NCBI GenBank assembly: GCA_030748805.1
Contig: JASMLG010000032.1
Coordinates: forward strand, 1-55,922
DNA: 55,922 bases
Origin: Phycisphaerales bacterium
GTDB taxonomy: Bacteria; Planctomycetota; Phycisphaerae; Phycisphaerales; SM1A02
Reading direction: 5' to 3'
The translations under genes were made by a program, and so were the position numbers. The first letter of the stretch is position 1. The number at the start of each line of letters is the position of its first letter. Under the pieces are notes generated by a model. That model was not told where the DNA came from, made no database searches, and worked only from the letters and a program-made list of their open reading frames with translations. This document shows positions 1 through 9,769 of the stretch, in pieces.

Positions 1-1163
1 TCTTCGTGCCACAGTGGAGTACCACGCTCTTCCGCACCATCTGTAACTTCGCGGTACTCAAGTCCATACAGATTTTGAGTAATTTCAAACAGCCCGTCCA
101 TAACATTTTGTAGTGGTAAATACTCTTGCACCTTTTGTGAATCAACGGCATATTTATCGTTCTTTATTTTTTCGTAGTAATAACTGAAGTCGTACGGATA
201 AAAATCAGCAGTTGGATCACCTGTATCCTTGCGTTTTGCTTCAACAAGTTCTGCCCAGTCCCTTTCGGCTTTTTTACGAACAACCGGACGTAGTTTTTTG
301 TAAAAATCAGCAACCGCTTTTGCATTCTTCGACATCTTGATTTCGGTTTCAAAGTCAGCAGTTGTCGCATAGCCAAGAAGGTCCGACGCCCCGTCTCGCA
401 GCTTTATGATACGTTCAAGTATCTCAACGTTTTCTTGCCCCGCCCGTTTCGAATAAGCAAATCGAACTTTTTTTCTTGTCTCTGAAACGGAACAGTAGTC
501 CATAATCGGAACAAACGTCGGGTAGTCGAGGGTGACTTGGTAATTTCCATCTACTACTTCAAGCCGATCAATAACATCTTGAGGGACTCCCTTTAGTTCG
601 CCAATTGCAATTGGGACAATCGTTTTATCCTCACGTATATTTGTGTCGAATTCGATTGTCAGGGTTCCAAGTTCTTTTTGGATTGTTTTTAATTTTTCCC
701 TATCTTCTTGCGAGAGGGACATGCCGCTTCTTCGATAGTCACGCATCGTGTGCTCAAGCATGCGTGCTTGTTCACCAACAAGCTCTGGGTTTGTGTCTGC
801 GTATGATTTAACTGCTCTATATAAGTCCTCGTTTGTTGCAAAGTCAATTGACCAATCAGACCACATTTGAGCAGCACCCTGAGATGCTTCTCGAATTTCT
901 GCATCTGGATGAACATAAGCCATAAACCCCTCAAAGTTTGAGTTATTGTCAAGACGGGTCATCATGTCATCTAAAGCACCAATTGTGTTCGCAAAAGTCC
1001 GCTGGTCATCTGGGATAGCAATGATTGCTTCTATATCAGCATCTGCGTTTGCAAAAGCATCTTCGACTGTTGCTGTTAATTCTTCTGGGGTTTTGGGAAT
1101 TAGGCGATCAGCAAAAACTTGGGGTATGAGAGATATGGTTGTTATGGCTACAAGTAATTTCAT
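1..1163 (-). CDS. M3 family oligopeptidase, secreted (C-terminal part outside window)
   Basis: Zinc oligopeptidase of the thimet oligopeptidase / peptidyl-dipeptidase family (M3), predicted to trim short peptides outside the cytoplasm. The 387 visible residues begin with a signal peptide (MKLLVAITTISLIPQVFA) and continue with the helical N-terminal region typical of M3 enzymes (for example LGTLTIEFDTNIREDKT and YATTADFETEIKM). The HExxH zinc site lies beyond base 1, so catalysis cannot be checked. The start is supported by an AAGGA motif 7 nt upstream. It lies downstream of atpD on the same strand, separated by a terminator-like hairpin, so it is probably its own unit. The family call is firm; substrate is unknown. 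Confidence 0.82.
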   Translation of the reverse strand, partial: MKLLVAITTISLIPQVFADRLIPKTPEELTATVEDAFANADADIEAIIAIPDDQRTFANTIGALDDMMTRLDNNSNFEGFMAYVHPDAEIREASQGAAQMWSDWSIDFATNEDLYRAVKSYADTNPELVGEQARMLEHTMRDYRRSGMSLSQEDREKLKTIQKELGTLTIEFDTNIREDKTIVPIAIGELKGVPQDVIDRLEVVDGNYQVTLDYPTFVPIMDYCSVSETRKKVRFAYSKRAGQENVEILERIIKLRDGASDLLGYATTADFETEIKMSKNAKAVADFYKKLRPVVRKKAERDWAELVEAKRKDTGDPTADFYPYDFSYYYEKIKNDKYAVDSQKVQEYLPLQNVMDGLFEITQNLYGLEYREVTDGAEERGTPLWHE

Positions 1164-1202
1164 TTGTAATTCCTTCTTTCAAGTCGCGTAGTGTATAACG
1201 AA

Positions 1203-1236
1203 ACAGGGCTCCCAACCTATAGGTAGAGAGCCCTGT
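1203..1236 (-). terminator. Rho-independent-like terminator after atpD
   Basis: A perfect 9-bp stem (ACAGGGCTC at 1203-1211 pairing with GAGCCCTGT at 1228-1236) with a 16-nt loop sits 20 nt past the atpD stop. On the minus strand it is followed by a short, interrupted T-run, so it is a moderate terminator separating atpD from the peptidase gene. Confidence 0.65.
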
Positions 1237-1255
1237 GTTTTGTGTGTTTATTGGT

Positions 1256-2905
<1,650 letters not shown>

Positions 2906-3304
2906 ATGAAGTTCCATTTTGTAGATCAAGTAGTTGAACAACAAGAAGACCGAATTGTTACAACCAAGCAAATCTGTGGTGATGAGGACTACCTAAAAGA
3001 CCACTTTCCGACATTTCCAATAATGCCCGGTGTATTAATGCTTGAATCGATGGTTCAGGCAGCATCGTTAATGGTGTCAAATGCCGGAAGTCGGCAGGTC
3101 TTGGGAGAAGTAAGAGCACTGAAGTATGGAACTATGGTAAAACCGGGAGATCAACTCAAGATTGAAATTCAAAAAATAAAATCTAACGATGATGGGTCAA
3201 CTACTTGCAAGGGAGTCGGAACAGTGTCTAAAAAAAATAGCACAGGCGAAACACAGACAGCAGTCGCTGGACGGTTTACCATACGCCCCGTTCGTATGTC
3301 TTAA
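2906..3304 (+). CDS. fabZ: 3-hydroxyacyl-ACP dehydratase, FabZ-type
   Basis: Hot-dog-fold dehydratase that removes water from 3-hydroxyacyl-ACP during fatty acid elongation. The 132-residue protein carries the intact FabZ signature HFPTFPIMPGVLMLE with catalytic His33 and Glu47, 14 residues apart as in E. coli FabZ. The ATG at 2906 was chosen because a TATAAT sits just before it; the longer in-frame start at 2831 would add a non-conserved extension. It heads a three-gene run with an ACP and a second, degenerate hot-dog protein, suggesting a dedicated lipid or modified acyl-chain branch and not only bulk fatty acid synthesis; that last point is inference. Confidence 0.85.
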   Translation: MKFHFVDQVVEQQEDRIVTTKQICGDEDYLKDHFPTFPIMPGVLMLESMVQAASLMVSNAGSRQVLGEVRALKYGTMVKPGDQLKIEIQKIKSNDDGSTTCKGVGTVSKKNSTGETQTAVAGRFTIRPVRMS

Positions 3305-3327
3305 ACAATTATTCACAGGAGACGGTA

Positions 3328-3714
3328 ATGAGCCGCGATGAAATATTTCAGAAAATTCAAGAAGTTCTAGATGATGCATTAGGGGTAGACGAGGACGAGG
3401 TTACTCCAGAGGCAAGTTTAACCAATGATCTTGGTGCAGAGTCCATCGATTTTCTTGATATTGTCTTTCGAATTGAAAAAACATTTGATTTCAAGGTGTC
3501 TCAAGGGGAGTTGTTTCCAGAAAATCTTACTGAAAACGAAGAGTGGGTTTCAGGTGGAAAACTCACTGATGCAGGCATTGATATGCTTAAAGAACGCATG
3601 AGTCATGTGGATTTCACTGCTATCGAAAATGGAGATAGAGATGTATCAAAGATTGCCGATTTCATCACCGTTAATTCGCTTGTAAATTTCGTTGAAATTA
3701 AACTCGCTGGATAA
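3328..3714 (+). CDS. Acyl carrier protein, long variant
   Basis: Carries acyl chains on a 4'-phosphopantetheine arm. The helix-II motif DLGAESIDFLDI contains the attachment Ser39. At 128 residues it is much longer than housekeeping ACP (about 78): an extra segment after helix II (GELFPENLTENEEWVSGGKL) and an extended C-terminus resemble the specialised ACPs found next to FabZ-like proteins. A good Shine-Dalgarno (AGGAG) precedes the ATG. It sits 23 nt after fabZ and 5 nt before the second hot-dog gene, so the three are almost certainly co-transcribed. Confidence 0.88.
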   Translation: MSRDEIFQKIQEVLDDALGVDEDEVTPEASLTNDLGAESIDFLDIVFRIEKTFDFKVSQGELFPENLTENEEWVSGGKLTDAGIDMLKERMSHVDFTAIENGDRDVSKIADFITVNSLVNFVEIKLAG

Positions 3715-3719
3715 CTACA

Positions 3720-4229
3720 ATGCGTTGGATGTGGATTGATTGCATTGTTGAACATGAGCAAAACAGTAGACTCGTTGCAATTAAAAATATTTCACTGTCT
3801 GAGGATTACCTTCACGAATATGTCATTAACGGAAAACCAATTGTGCCCTTCTCTCTCATGATTGAGGGAGTTGCGCAAACAGCAGGAGTTCTCGTAGGTA
3901 GTACATCAGGATTTAGAGAGAAGGTCATATTGGCTAAAATCACGAAGGCAACACTTGATAGTGATGTTACTGCAGGTGATTGCGTTCGGTACGAAACTTC
4001 AATTGACCGCATAGACGAACAAGGGGCTGCGACAATTGGGTTAATTGATCGACGCGTAGGTGGCGGGGATGCGTGGGAGCGTATCGGAAGAGTCGAATTG
4101 ATGTTCAGCCACATTGACAACAATATGGCTGGAACAGAATTTCCAGAGCACAACTTTGTCTTTTCCCACAACTTCAAAATGATTTTGGAGTCCTCGGGTC
4201 TCGAGGGTCTTGTTTCTCAAAAGACCTGA
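3720..4229 (+). CDS. FabZ-like hot-dog protein lacking the catalytic histidine
   Basis: A 169-residue hot-dog-fold protein related to FabA/FabZ. The segment GKPIVPFSLMIEGVAQ aligns with the active-site helix of FabZ and keeps the glutamate (Glu49), but the position of the catalytic His, 14 residues earlier, is Val35; the nearest His is at 32. It is therefore either inactive, a partner of the upstream FabZ, or an enzyme with altered chemistry. The gene starts 5 nt after the ACP stop without a Shine-Dalgarno, consistent with translational coupling. Family membership is clear; function is not. Confidence 0.75.
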   Translation: MRWMWIDCIVEHEQNSRLVAIKNISLSEDYLHEYVINGKPIVPFSLMIEGVAQTAGVLVGSTSGFREKVILAKITKATLDSDVTAGDCVRYETSIDRIDEQGAATIGLIDRRVGGGDAWERIGRVELMFSHIDNNMAGTEFPEHNFVFSHNFKMILESSGLEGLVSQKT

Positions 4230-4286
4230 GCATATAATCTTCATCTCGACACACTTCTATATTTCCACAATACAAGGAGGCAAATT

Positions 4287-4817
4287 ATGCCGCGACTAAC
4301 AAATATTGACCCAACAACTGACACCGGAGCTGGTGCCGACTTACTGAATGGCCCTCTAAAGGCAAAGCAAATAAACATTTACAAGGGTCTTGCTGCTCAT
4401 CCATCTCTTTTTGAAGCATTCATGGCTTGGGGAAGGGGTTCCAAGGGTGGTGGTCTCACTCCACAAGAAGGTGAAGTGGTCCAACTTCTCGCTGCAGAGA
4501 AAATGCACTGCGAATATTGCACATCAGCACATACAGTGGTTTCGTCTGGGCTTGGGCTTTCTGAAGACGATTGCCTAAATATTCGTAAACGTCGTAGCGA
4601 TGACCCAAAGATCCAATCGCTAATTAATTTTACCGCAGAGACACTTGACTCTTATGGCAACGTAAGCGATGAAACGCTTCAAGCGTTCATGGATGCTGGC
4701 TACACAACAGAGTCAGCAATTGAAGTTGTTGCTGGAATTTCAATAATGACATTTACCTCGCTCTACAACCATGTAAACCAAACAGAGGTTGACTTCCCAC
4801 AAGTTGCCGCTGTCTAA
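4287..4817 (+). CDS. AhpD-like carboxymuconolactone decarboxylase family protein
   Basis: Cytoplasmic 176-residue protein of the CMD/AhpD fold. It has the peroxidase-type redox motif EYCTSAH preceded by HC (HCEYCTSAH), that is, a CxxC plus the proton-relay His of alkylhydroperoxidase-like proteins. It probably has thiol-dependent peroxidase activity or serves as a redox partner; the substrate is unknown. A textbook Shine-Dalgarno (AAGGAGG) precedes the ATG, unlike many neighbours, and a strong terminator follows, so it forms a monocistronic unit or the end of the fabZ run. Confidence 0.85.
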   Translation: MPRLTNIDPTTDTGAGADLLNGPLKAKQINIYKGLAAHPSLFEAFMAWGRGSKGGGLTPQEGEVVQLLAAEKMHCEYCTSAHTVVSSGLGLSEDDCLNIRKRRSDDPKIQSLINFTAETLDSYGNVSDETLQAFMDAGYTTESAIEVVAGISIMTFTSLYNHVNQTEVDFPQVAAV

Positions 4818-4836
4818 CTTCTTCTTAACTTAAAAT

Positions 4837-4868
4837 AGGATCCCCACCTGCTGGTGGGGATCCTTTTT
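4837..4868 (+). terminator. Rho-independent terminator
   Basis: A perfect 12-bp stem (AGGATCCCCACC / GGTGGGGATCCT), loop TGCT, followed by five T residues. It ends the AhpD-like transcript and is the cleanest intrinsic terminator in the window. Confidence 0.95.
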
Positions 4869-4872
4869 CGTG

Positions 4873-4930
4873 GTCGATTGGAGGCTCGACCGATTTGGGA
4901 GAAAGTTCGGTCTACGGCGTGAAGTAGACC
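4873..4930 (+). other. Overlapping hairpins upstream of coaD
   Basis: Three stems can form in order: GTCGA (4873) with TCGAC (4886-4890), GACCGA (4888-4893) with TCGGTC (4907-4912), and GGTCTAC (4909-4915) with GTAGACC (4924-4930). Neighbouring stems share bases, so stem 2 excludes stems 1 and 3. A purine-rich GGAAAGGAGAAGG run follows. It could be a small structured RNA or a switch-like leader; nothing more can be assigned. Confidence 0.35.
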
Positions 4931-5031
4931 CATGCATAGAGGGGAAAGGAGAAGGAAGAATGTTACCTACACTGACAATCAAATATAACTCTAATAATTG
5001 CAAACCCTTCGCTGCTTTTTTATTTCGTATT

Positions 5032-5061
5032 GTGACGGTTGTACTGGTTACGCCGTACAAT
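5032..5061 (+). promoter_or_regulatory. coaD promoter, leaderless geometry
   Basis: GTGACG (5032-5037) and TACAAT (5056-5061) are 18 nt apart; the coaD ATG follows the -10 by 7 nt and no Shine-Dalgarno is present. The same GTGAC-type -35 appears before the histidine kinase and amidase genes. Confidence 0.5.
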
Positions 5062-5068
5062 TACAAAG

Positions 5069-5626
5069 ATGTCAGAGAACATAGCCATTTACGCCGGCTC
5101 TTTCGACCCAATTACAAGTGGTCATCTTGATGTCATCTCTCGCGCAAGAGGAATGTTTGACCGCATAGTCGTCGGAATAGGGCATAACCCAGATAAACAA
5201 TCATTATTTCCTTTCAACGAGCGAGTAGAAATGGCAAAATTACTTATATGTGAACTCGTTGCCGAGTCACCAAATCTCGCACCTGTAAGTGTCGAACAAT
5301 ATGGGGGATTAACTGTCGACTTCGCAAAACAATCGGGTGGGGTGGCTCTGCTTCGTGGTATTCGAAACGTAACCGATCTGGCAATGGAAACACAACTTGC
5401 AATAACCAACCGACAAGTAGCAAACATGGAAACTGTGTTCATTGTTACTGGTGAAGCATACGCATTTACGTCTTCCAGTTTGATTAGACAAATTGCTGCA
5501 CTTGGAGGGGATGTTGAACGGCTCGAAAGCATTATTCCTCCACTTGTTATTTCTCGCCTTAAAATGCTACAAGCTGATCCAGAGAGTTCATTGCATTCCA
5601 TTGGTCAAGATGCACACATGGAGTAA
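5069..5626 (+). CDS. coaD: Phosphopantetheine adenylyltransferase
   Basis: Transfers AMP to 4'-phosphopantetheine, the penultimate step of coenzyme A synthesis. The nucleotidyltransferase signature GSFDPITSGHLD is at residues 10-21, and the C-terminal ISKL-like region appears as TSSSLIRQIAALGGDVE. The 185-residue length includes a C-terminal tail longer than the usual 160 or so. The start at 5069 gives MSENIAIYAGSFDP, matching the family N-terminus; the upstream in-frame start at 5039 would overlap the promoter. It is followed after 3 nt by a metallo-beta-lactamase-like gene. Confidence 0.95.
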   Translation: MSENIAIYAGSFDPITSGHLDVISRARGMFDRIVVGIGHNPDKQSLFPFNERVEMAKLLICELVAESPNLAPVSVEQYGGLTVDFAKQSGGVALLRGIRNVTDLAMETQLAITNRQVANMETVFIVTGEAYAFTSSSLIRQIAALGGDVERLESIIPPLVISRLKMLQADPESSLHSIGQDAHME

Positions 5627-5629
5627 TTA

Positions 5630-6298
5630 ATGGACTGGAGAATATGCTCCATAGGAACTTTAGAGTCAAACCCTCTCTGGAAAGAGAGGGGGGCGATACG
5701 TACAGGTCACTCGACTACGACTATTATCAAGAGCAATGGGGCTGTCATGTTAGTGGATCCCTCGTTACCCTCACAAATACTCGGTGCACGACTTAACGAA
5801 AGATGGGGAATTAACATACAAGACATTACTCACGTGTTTCTTACAAGTTTTGATCCAGACAGGCGCCGAACTTTGAGTGGTCTTTCGCACGCAAAGTGGT
5901 TAATGCATGAACCAGAGATTGAATCAGCCGCTTTGGCAATTGGCGATGAACTACAACACGCGGAAGACGACTTAGAACTAACCTCAATTTTAGAAACACA
6001 CAGGGATTTACTCGCTGGATTTGATATTGCTAATGATAAGCCAGTTGATGGGGTTGATCTTTTTCCACTACCGGGTTACACACCAGGAAACTGTGGTTTG
6101 TTGTTGCCCACTCCAAAGCAAACCATTTTGATTTGCGGTGATGCAATTGCAACAAGAGAGCACCTAGAACAACAAGTCGTTTTGTCAAACTGTGCAAATA
6201 TTGAACTTGCACAGGAATCTTTTAAGGAATGCCTAGAGATTGCAGACGTTGTTATTCCTGGTCGAGACAACGTTGTACTAAACCCAACAAGAATATGA
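5630..6298 (+). CDS. Metallo-beta-lactamase-fold protein with degenerate metal site
   Basis: A 222-residue protein with the MBL topology: an N-terminal sheet (AVMLVDPSLPSQ), a post-sheet loop, PLPGYTPGNCGLLL, and ILICGDAIAT. The zinc motif HxHxDH is replaced: the equivalent loop reads TSFDPDRRRTLSG, retaining only the Asp of the DH pair, and the usual GHTPG His is also lost (GYTPG). The fold is recognisable but hydrolase activity of the normal kind is unlikely; it may bind a ligand. It sits between coaD (3 nt) and the next gene (ATGA overlap), so it belongs to the coaD operon. Confidence 0.7.
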   Translation: MDWRICSIGTLESNPLWKERGAIRTGHSTTTIIKSNGAVMLVDPSLPSQILGARLNERWGINIQDITHVFLTSFDPDRRRTLSGLSHAKWLMHEPEIESAALAIGDELQHAEDDLELTSILETHRDLLAGFDIANDKPVDGVDLFPLPGYTPGNCGLLLPTPKQTILICGDAIATREHLEQQVVLSNCANIELAQESFKECLEIADVVIPGRDNVVLNPTRI

Positions 6299-8163
6299 AT
6301 ACACTAACCATTATTTTGGCCTCTTTGTTAGTTCAAGAAGCACCAACAGTGAATATAGAAATCCGAAGCGCGATGGTTCTTGGTGCAAAAAGCGCCGCAA
6401 TTCAGAGAAAGCTGCCAGTGCTAAATCAGGTTGTTCTTGTTCCAGATGAGGCGACTTATTTGGATGAAATATCAAACTGGACACCAATGAAGAGGTGGCC
6501 TGTTCTGTTTGACAAGGAGCCATTTGCCTCTCGGTTTATACGTAGATTCGCCCCCCAAAAAATATGGAGAAGAGATTCTGTCGGTCGAGTTGATGACATA
6601 AAAGTGTCAATGCAGAAAACTGTAGCCAAAGCATGGGGTGGCACTACAGCAGTCGGTGTTGCTTTGAAAAACTTAAACCTTCCTCCTCTAGGAGTAGTGA
6701 TAACCTCGCCAAACGATTCATCAAGAACTGCTGCAGTTGCACTGGCTGCAGGTCGTGGTCAATTACTAAAATATATGCCGATCGACTGGGGACAAGTAAA
6801 CAAAATTCTCAGTGAGCAGAAAACCAATGCATTAATCGATGGCGTTGCAAATACACTTTCAGAGACAGGGCTTTCTTTTAATAAAATTGGAGATGAAATA
6901 GACGCAATCACCTTTTGCATGAAAATGCCATCGAGAGTGAACTTTGCAAACGCTAGAGAAAACCCCGTTGCAGTTAGTGATGTGATTGGAAGGGATAAAA
7001 CTGGAGAACGCTTTGCTTGGACGGGTTGGATTTTTGGCACAAAAGCAGAAGCTTCCTATTTGGCAATGTGTAGTTTGTTCTTAGAGCGAGATAAGTACTG
7101 GTTCTGCTCAACATACCCCACAAGTGGTGGGTGGGCTATTTATGGACTAAACAACATATTGGAAATCTTGCCACAATATCAAATTGACGCAACTTCAATA
7201 GGAGGAACTATTGATTCGTTAAAACTTGCCGCCACAGGTGGGGTATCTACTGATGTGGCATATTTCATGACAAAGGGCAATCAGGATTTTTTAGAAATGT
7301 CTGATGGTCGAACGTCTCCTACTTGGTTGCCAATTCTTGACACACCAACTGCGTTATACTTTTTGCATAGTTGGTCATTGAAAAACCCAGAAAGCAAATC
7401 AACCGTCGGCGGCACATGGTTATCAAGAGGTGTTTATGCATACGTCGGCTCATCTCATGAACCAATGTTACAGTCATTCGTTCCACCAATTGAGGTACTT
7501 AGGAGAACCATGAGTTTGATTCCATTCCTTCCTGCTTCAAGGTGGTCGACTGGAGAGCATCTTTACTCTAAACCATGGCGCCTAAATACAATTGGCGACC
7601 CCCTTATGCTCTGCCCTCCAAAGGGTACCGTAAAACGAAAGATACTTTCTCCAGAGCAAAATGAATATTATTTAGATGTAATCGAAAATACTCGGAACAA
7701 AATGCGTATTGCTAACGATAAACCAACAGATGAAACGTTCGCGGATGCAATTAGTTCAGCCGTTTTAATCGGGAAAGATGATGTTGCAGTATCCCTTTGG
7801 GATATTTGCATCGCCAAATCATGTGCTGGCCCAATAAGTTCAAAAGCAGCGCTACCGCCCTTGTTTAGACAAAAACAACCAGATTATTTTTTGTGGGCAT
7901 TCAACCTCGTCGAAAAACCAACACGTCTAGAAAAAGACATGCTTTGGCAACTATTGGGATCCAATCAAACTACACCGCTGCAGTTGTTAATAGATAATCT
8001 TCGTGGTCCATATCAACTGGACGATTTTACTATCATTGCAGATAGAGTTGCAAAACAGCGTGGACTAGCAGCGGTTCGACTAATTATTGACAATTTGTTG
8101 GAAAACGCAATAGGCAGAAATCAACGAGGTCTTAAGAAATTGCGAAAGGAATATGATGGCTAA
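6295..8163 (+). CDS. Secreted gingipain-like / TIGR03790-like protein of unknown function
   Basis: A 622-residue protein starting MNTLTIILASLLVQ, a short weak signal peptide. The middle resembles the caspase-like (gingipain C25 / TIGR03790) fold: a sheet-helix pattern around GGWAIYGLNN, a segment WLSRGVYAYVGSSHEP and the closing LNTIGDPLMLCPP. That end motif is typical of the family, but no catalytic Cys-His pair can be pinned down. It overlaps the MBL stop by four bases (ATGA) and overlaps the start of gpmI. The assignment rests on general resemblance, so function is open. Confidence 0.5.
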   Translation: MNTLTIILASLLVQEAPTVNIEIRSAMVLGAKSAAIQRKLPVLNQVVLVPDEATYLDEISNWTPMKRWPVLFDKEPFASRFIRRFAPQKIWRRDSVGRVDDIKVSMQKTVAKAWGGTTAVGVALKNLNLPPLGVVITSPNDSSRTAAVALAAGRGQLLKYMPIDWGQVNKILSEQKTNALIDGVANTLSETGLSFNKIGDEIDAITFCMKMPSRVNFANARENPVAVSDVIGRDKTGERFAWTGWIFGTKAEASYLAMCSLFLERDKYWFCSTYPTSGGWAIYGLNNILEILPQYQIDATSIGGTIDSLKLAATGGVSTDVAYFMTKGNQDFLEMSDGRTSPTWLPILDTPTALYFLHSWSLKNPESKSTVGGTWLSRGVYAYVGSSHEPMLQSFVPPIEVLRRTMSLIPFLPASRWSTGEHLYSKPWRLNTIGDPLMLCPPKGTVKRKILSPEQNEYYLDVIENTRNKMRIANDKPTDETFADAISSAVLIGKDDVAVSLWDICIAKSCAGPISSKAALPPLFRQKQPDYFLWAFNLVEKPTRLEKDMLWQLLGSNQTTPLQLLIDNLRGPYQLDDFTIIADRVAKQRGLAAVRLIIDNLLENAIGRNQRGLKKLRKEYDG

Positions 8164-9769
8164 ACAAAAACCTGTTGTATTAATTATTCGTGATGGATGG
8201 GGATTCAATCCAAATAGCTCGATGGATAAACACAATGCAATCCTTAAGGCGTTCACTCCTGTTTCTGACATGTTGTACTCCAATTATCCAACAACCATGA
8301 TTGGCACGTGCGGGGAAAAGGTGGGTTTGCCGTCTGGGGTTATGGGAAACAGTGAGGTGGGCCATCAAAACATCGGTGCAGGAAGGATTGTCCCACAGGA
8401 ATTAATGCGACTTAATATTGCCATTGAAAATGGCGAGTTCAAAAAAAACCCAGTATTAGAAAAAACCTTTTCACGTGGAGTTGATGGACACGCCATACAC
8501 ATCGTTGGTCTTGTTAGCGATGGTTGTGTTCACAGTGATATAGCGCACTTGTTTGCATTACTAGAAACTACCTCAAAAGAATCCAGAATCTTTATTCATA
8601 TAATTACTGACGGGCGCGACTGTTCACCAATTGCTGGGTTGGGGTTTGTTGAGTCGGTTGAAGATCACATTCGTGGAACGAATGCGCAAATTGCAACCGT
8701 TATGGGCAGGTACTGGGCTATGGACAGAGACAATCGTTGGGAAAGAATCGCCCTTGCTTATGAGGCAATGACCGGAATAAAAACAACACATAAACTGAAA
8801 GATTCTGTTCCGGAATTAAAAACAGCTCTTCGTGCGGCTGATGCTGTCACTGATTATTATGAAAAACCAACCGAAGCAAATAGAATTGGCGACGAATTTG
8901 TTGTTCCAACCCAAATTGTCAACGATGAAAACGAACCCGTCGGTGTCATTAAAGATGGAGATTCAGTTTTGTTTTTTAATTACCGCGGAGACAGACCAAG
9001 GGAGCTGAGTAGGGCTTTTATATTAGATGATGAATCATGGTCAAAAGTTCCTCGTGGACCTTTCAATCGTGGGGATGGTTTTCAGGATTTGTTTTTTGTA
9101 ACCATGACAAATTATGATTCAAATTTACCGGTCTCTGCTGTTGCGTTTGACAAACCAGAGACAATGAAAAACATACTTGGTGAAGTAATTCAACAACACG
9201 AAATCAAGCAGTTTAGATGTGCTGAAACAGAAAAGTTCCCTCATGTAACTTTCTTTTTTAACGACTACCAAGAAGAGCCGTTTTGTGGAGAAACGCGACT
9301 TCTAGTTCAAAGTCCAACAGATGTATCAACCTACGATCAAAAACCGGAAATGTCAGCAGAAGAGGTTTGCCTTGGTGTGCTTAGTCAACTTGAAAGCGAT
9401 GATTGCCCAGGTGTAATTATTGTGAATTTTGCAAATGCTGACATGGTTGGTCACACGGGTATTTTTGACGCAATAGTTAGGGCTGTTGAAGTTGTTGACA
9501 GTTGCTGTGGAAGAATTATCGAAGCAACACTTGCCGTTGGCGGCTCGCTTGTAATAACTGCCGATCATGGAAACGCTGAGCAAACATGGAACATGGAAAC
9601 AGATAGACCAGACACTGCCCACACAACTTATGACGTCCCTCTTCATGTTGTAGGGTTTGATTGCAAACTAAGAAACGGTGGAATCCTCGCTGATATTGCT
9701 CCAACCATATTAGATTTATTGGGTATACCAAAACCAGAAGAGATGACCGGGCAGTCCCTGCTAAACTGA
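8156..9769 (+). CDS. gpmI: 2,3-bisphosphoglycerate-independent phosphoglycerate mutase
   Basis: Manganese enzyme interconverting 3- and 2-phosphoglycerate in glycolysis. Near the N-terminus are IIRDGWG and GNSEVGHQNIGAGRI, which carries the phosphoserine nucleophile; the C-terminus has NFANADMVGHTG and ITADHGNAEQ with metal ligands. Length (537 aa) is close to the usual 510-540. Start 8156 was preferred over the adjacent ATG at 8153 because GAAAGGA ends 5 nt before it. The gene overlaps the upstream CDS by 8 nt. Its stop codon abuts the stop of convergent holA with no spacer. Confidence 0.96.
   Translation: MAKQKPVVLIIRDGWGFNPNSSMDKHNAILKAFTPVSDMLYSNYPTTMIGTCGEKVGLPSGVMGNSEVGHQNIGAGRIVPQELMRLNIAIENGEFKKNPVLEKTFSRGVDGHAIHIVGLVSDGCVHSDIAHLFALLETTSKESRIFIHIITDGRDCSPIAGLGFVESVEDHIRGTNAQIATVMGRYWAMDRDNRWERIALAYEAMTGIKTTHKLKDSVPELKTALRAADAVTDYYEKPTEANRIGDEFVVPTQIVNDENEPVGVIKDGDSVLFFNYRGDRPRELSRAFILDDESWSKVPRGPFNRGDGFQDLFFVTMTNYDSNLPVSAVAFDKPETMKNILGEVIQQHEIKQFRCAETEKFPHVTFFFNDYQEEPFCGETRLLVQSPTDVSTYDQKPEMSAEEVCLGVLSQLESDDCPGVIIVNFANADMVGHTGIFDAIVRAVEVVDSCCGRIIEATLAVGGSLVITADHGNAEQTWNMETDRPDTAHTTYDVPLHVVGFDCKLRNGGILADIAPTILDLLGIPKPEEMTGQSLLN

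Noticed and set aside
4960..5130. 56-codon frame with a strong GA-rich ribosome site upstream of coaD
   Set aside because: It overlaps coaD by over 60 bp in another frame, shows no family features, and the GA-rich run may belong to the hairpin region.
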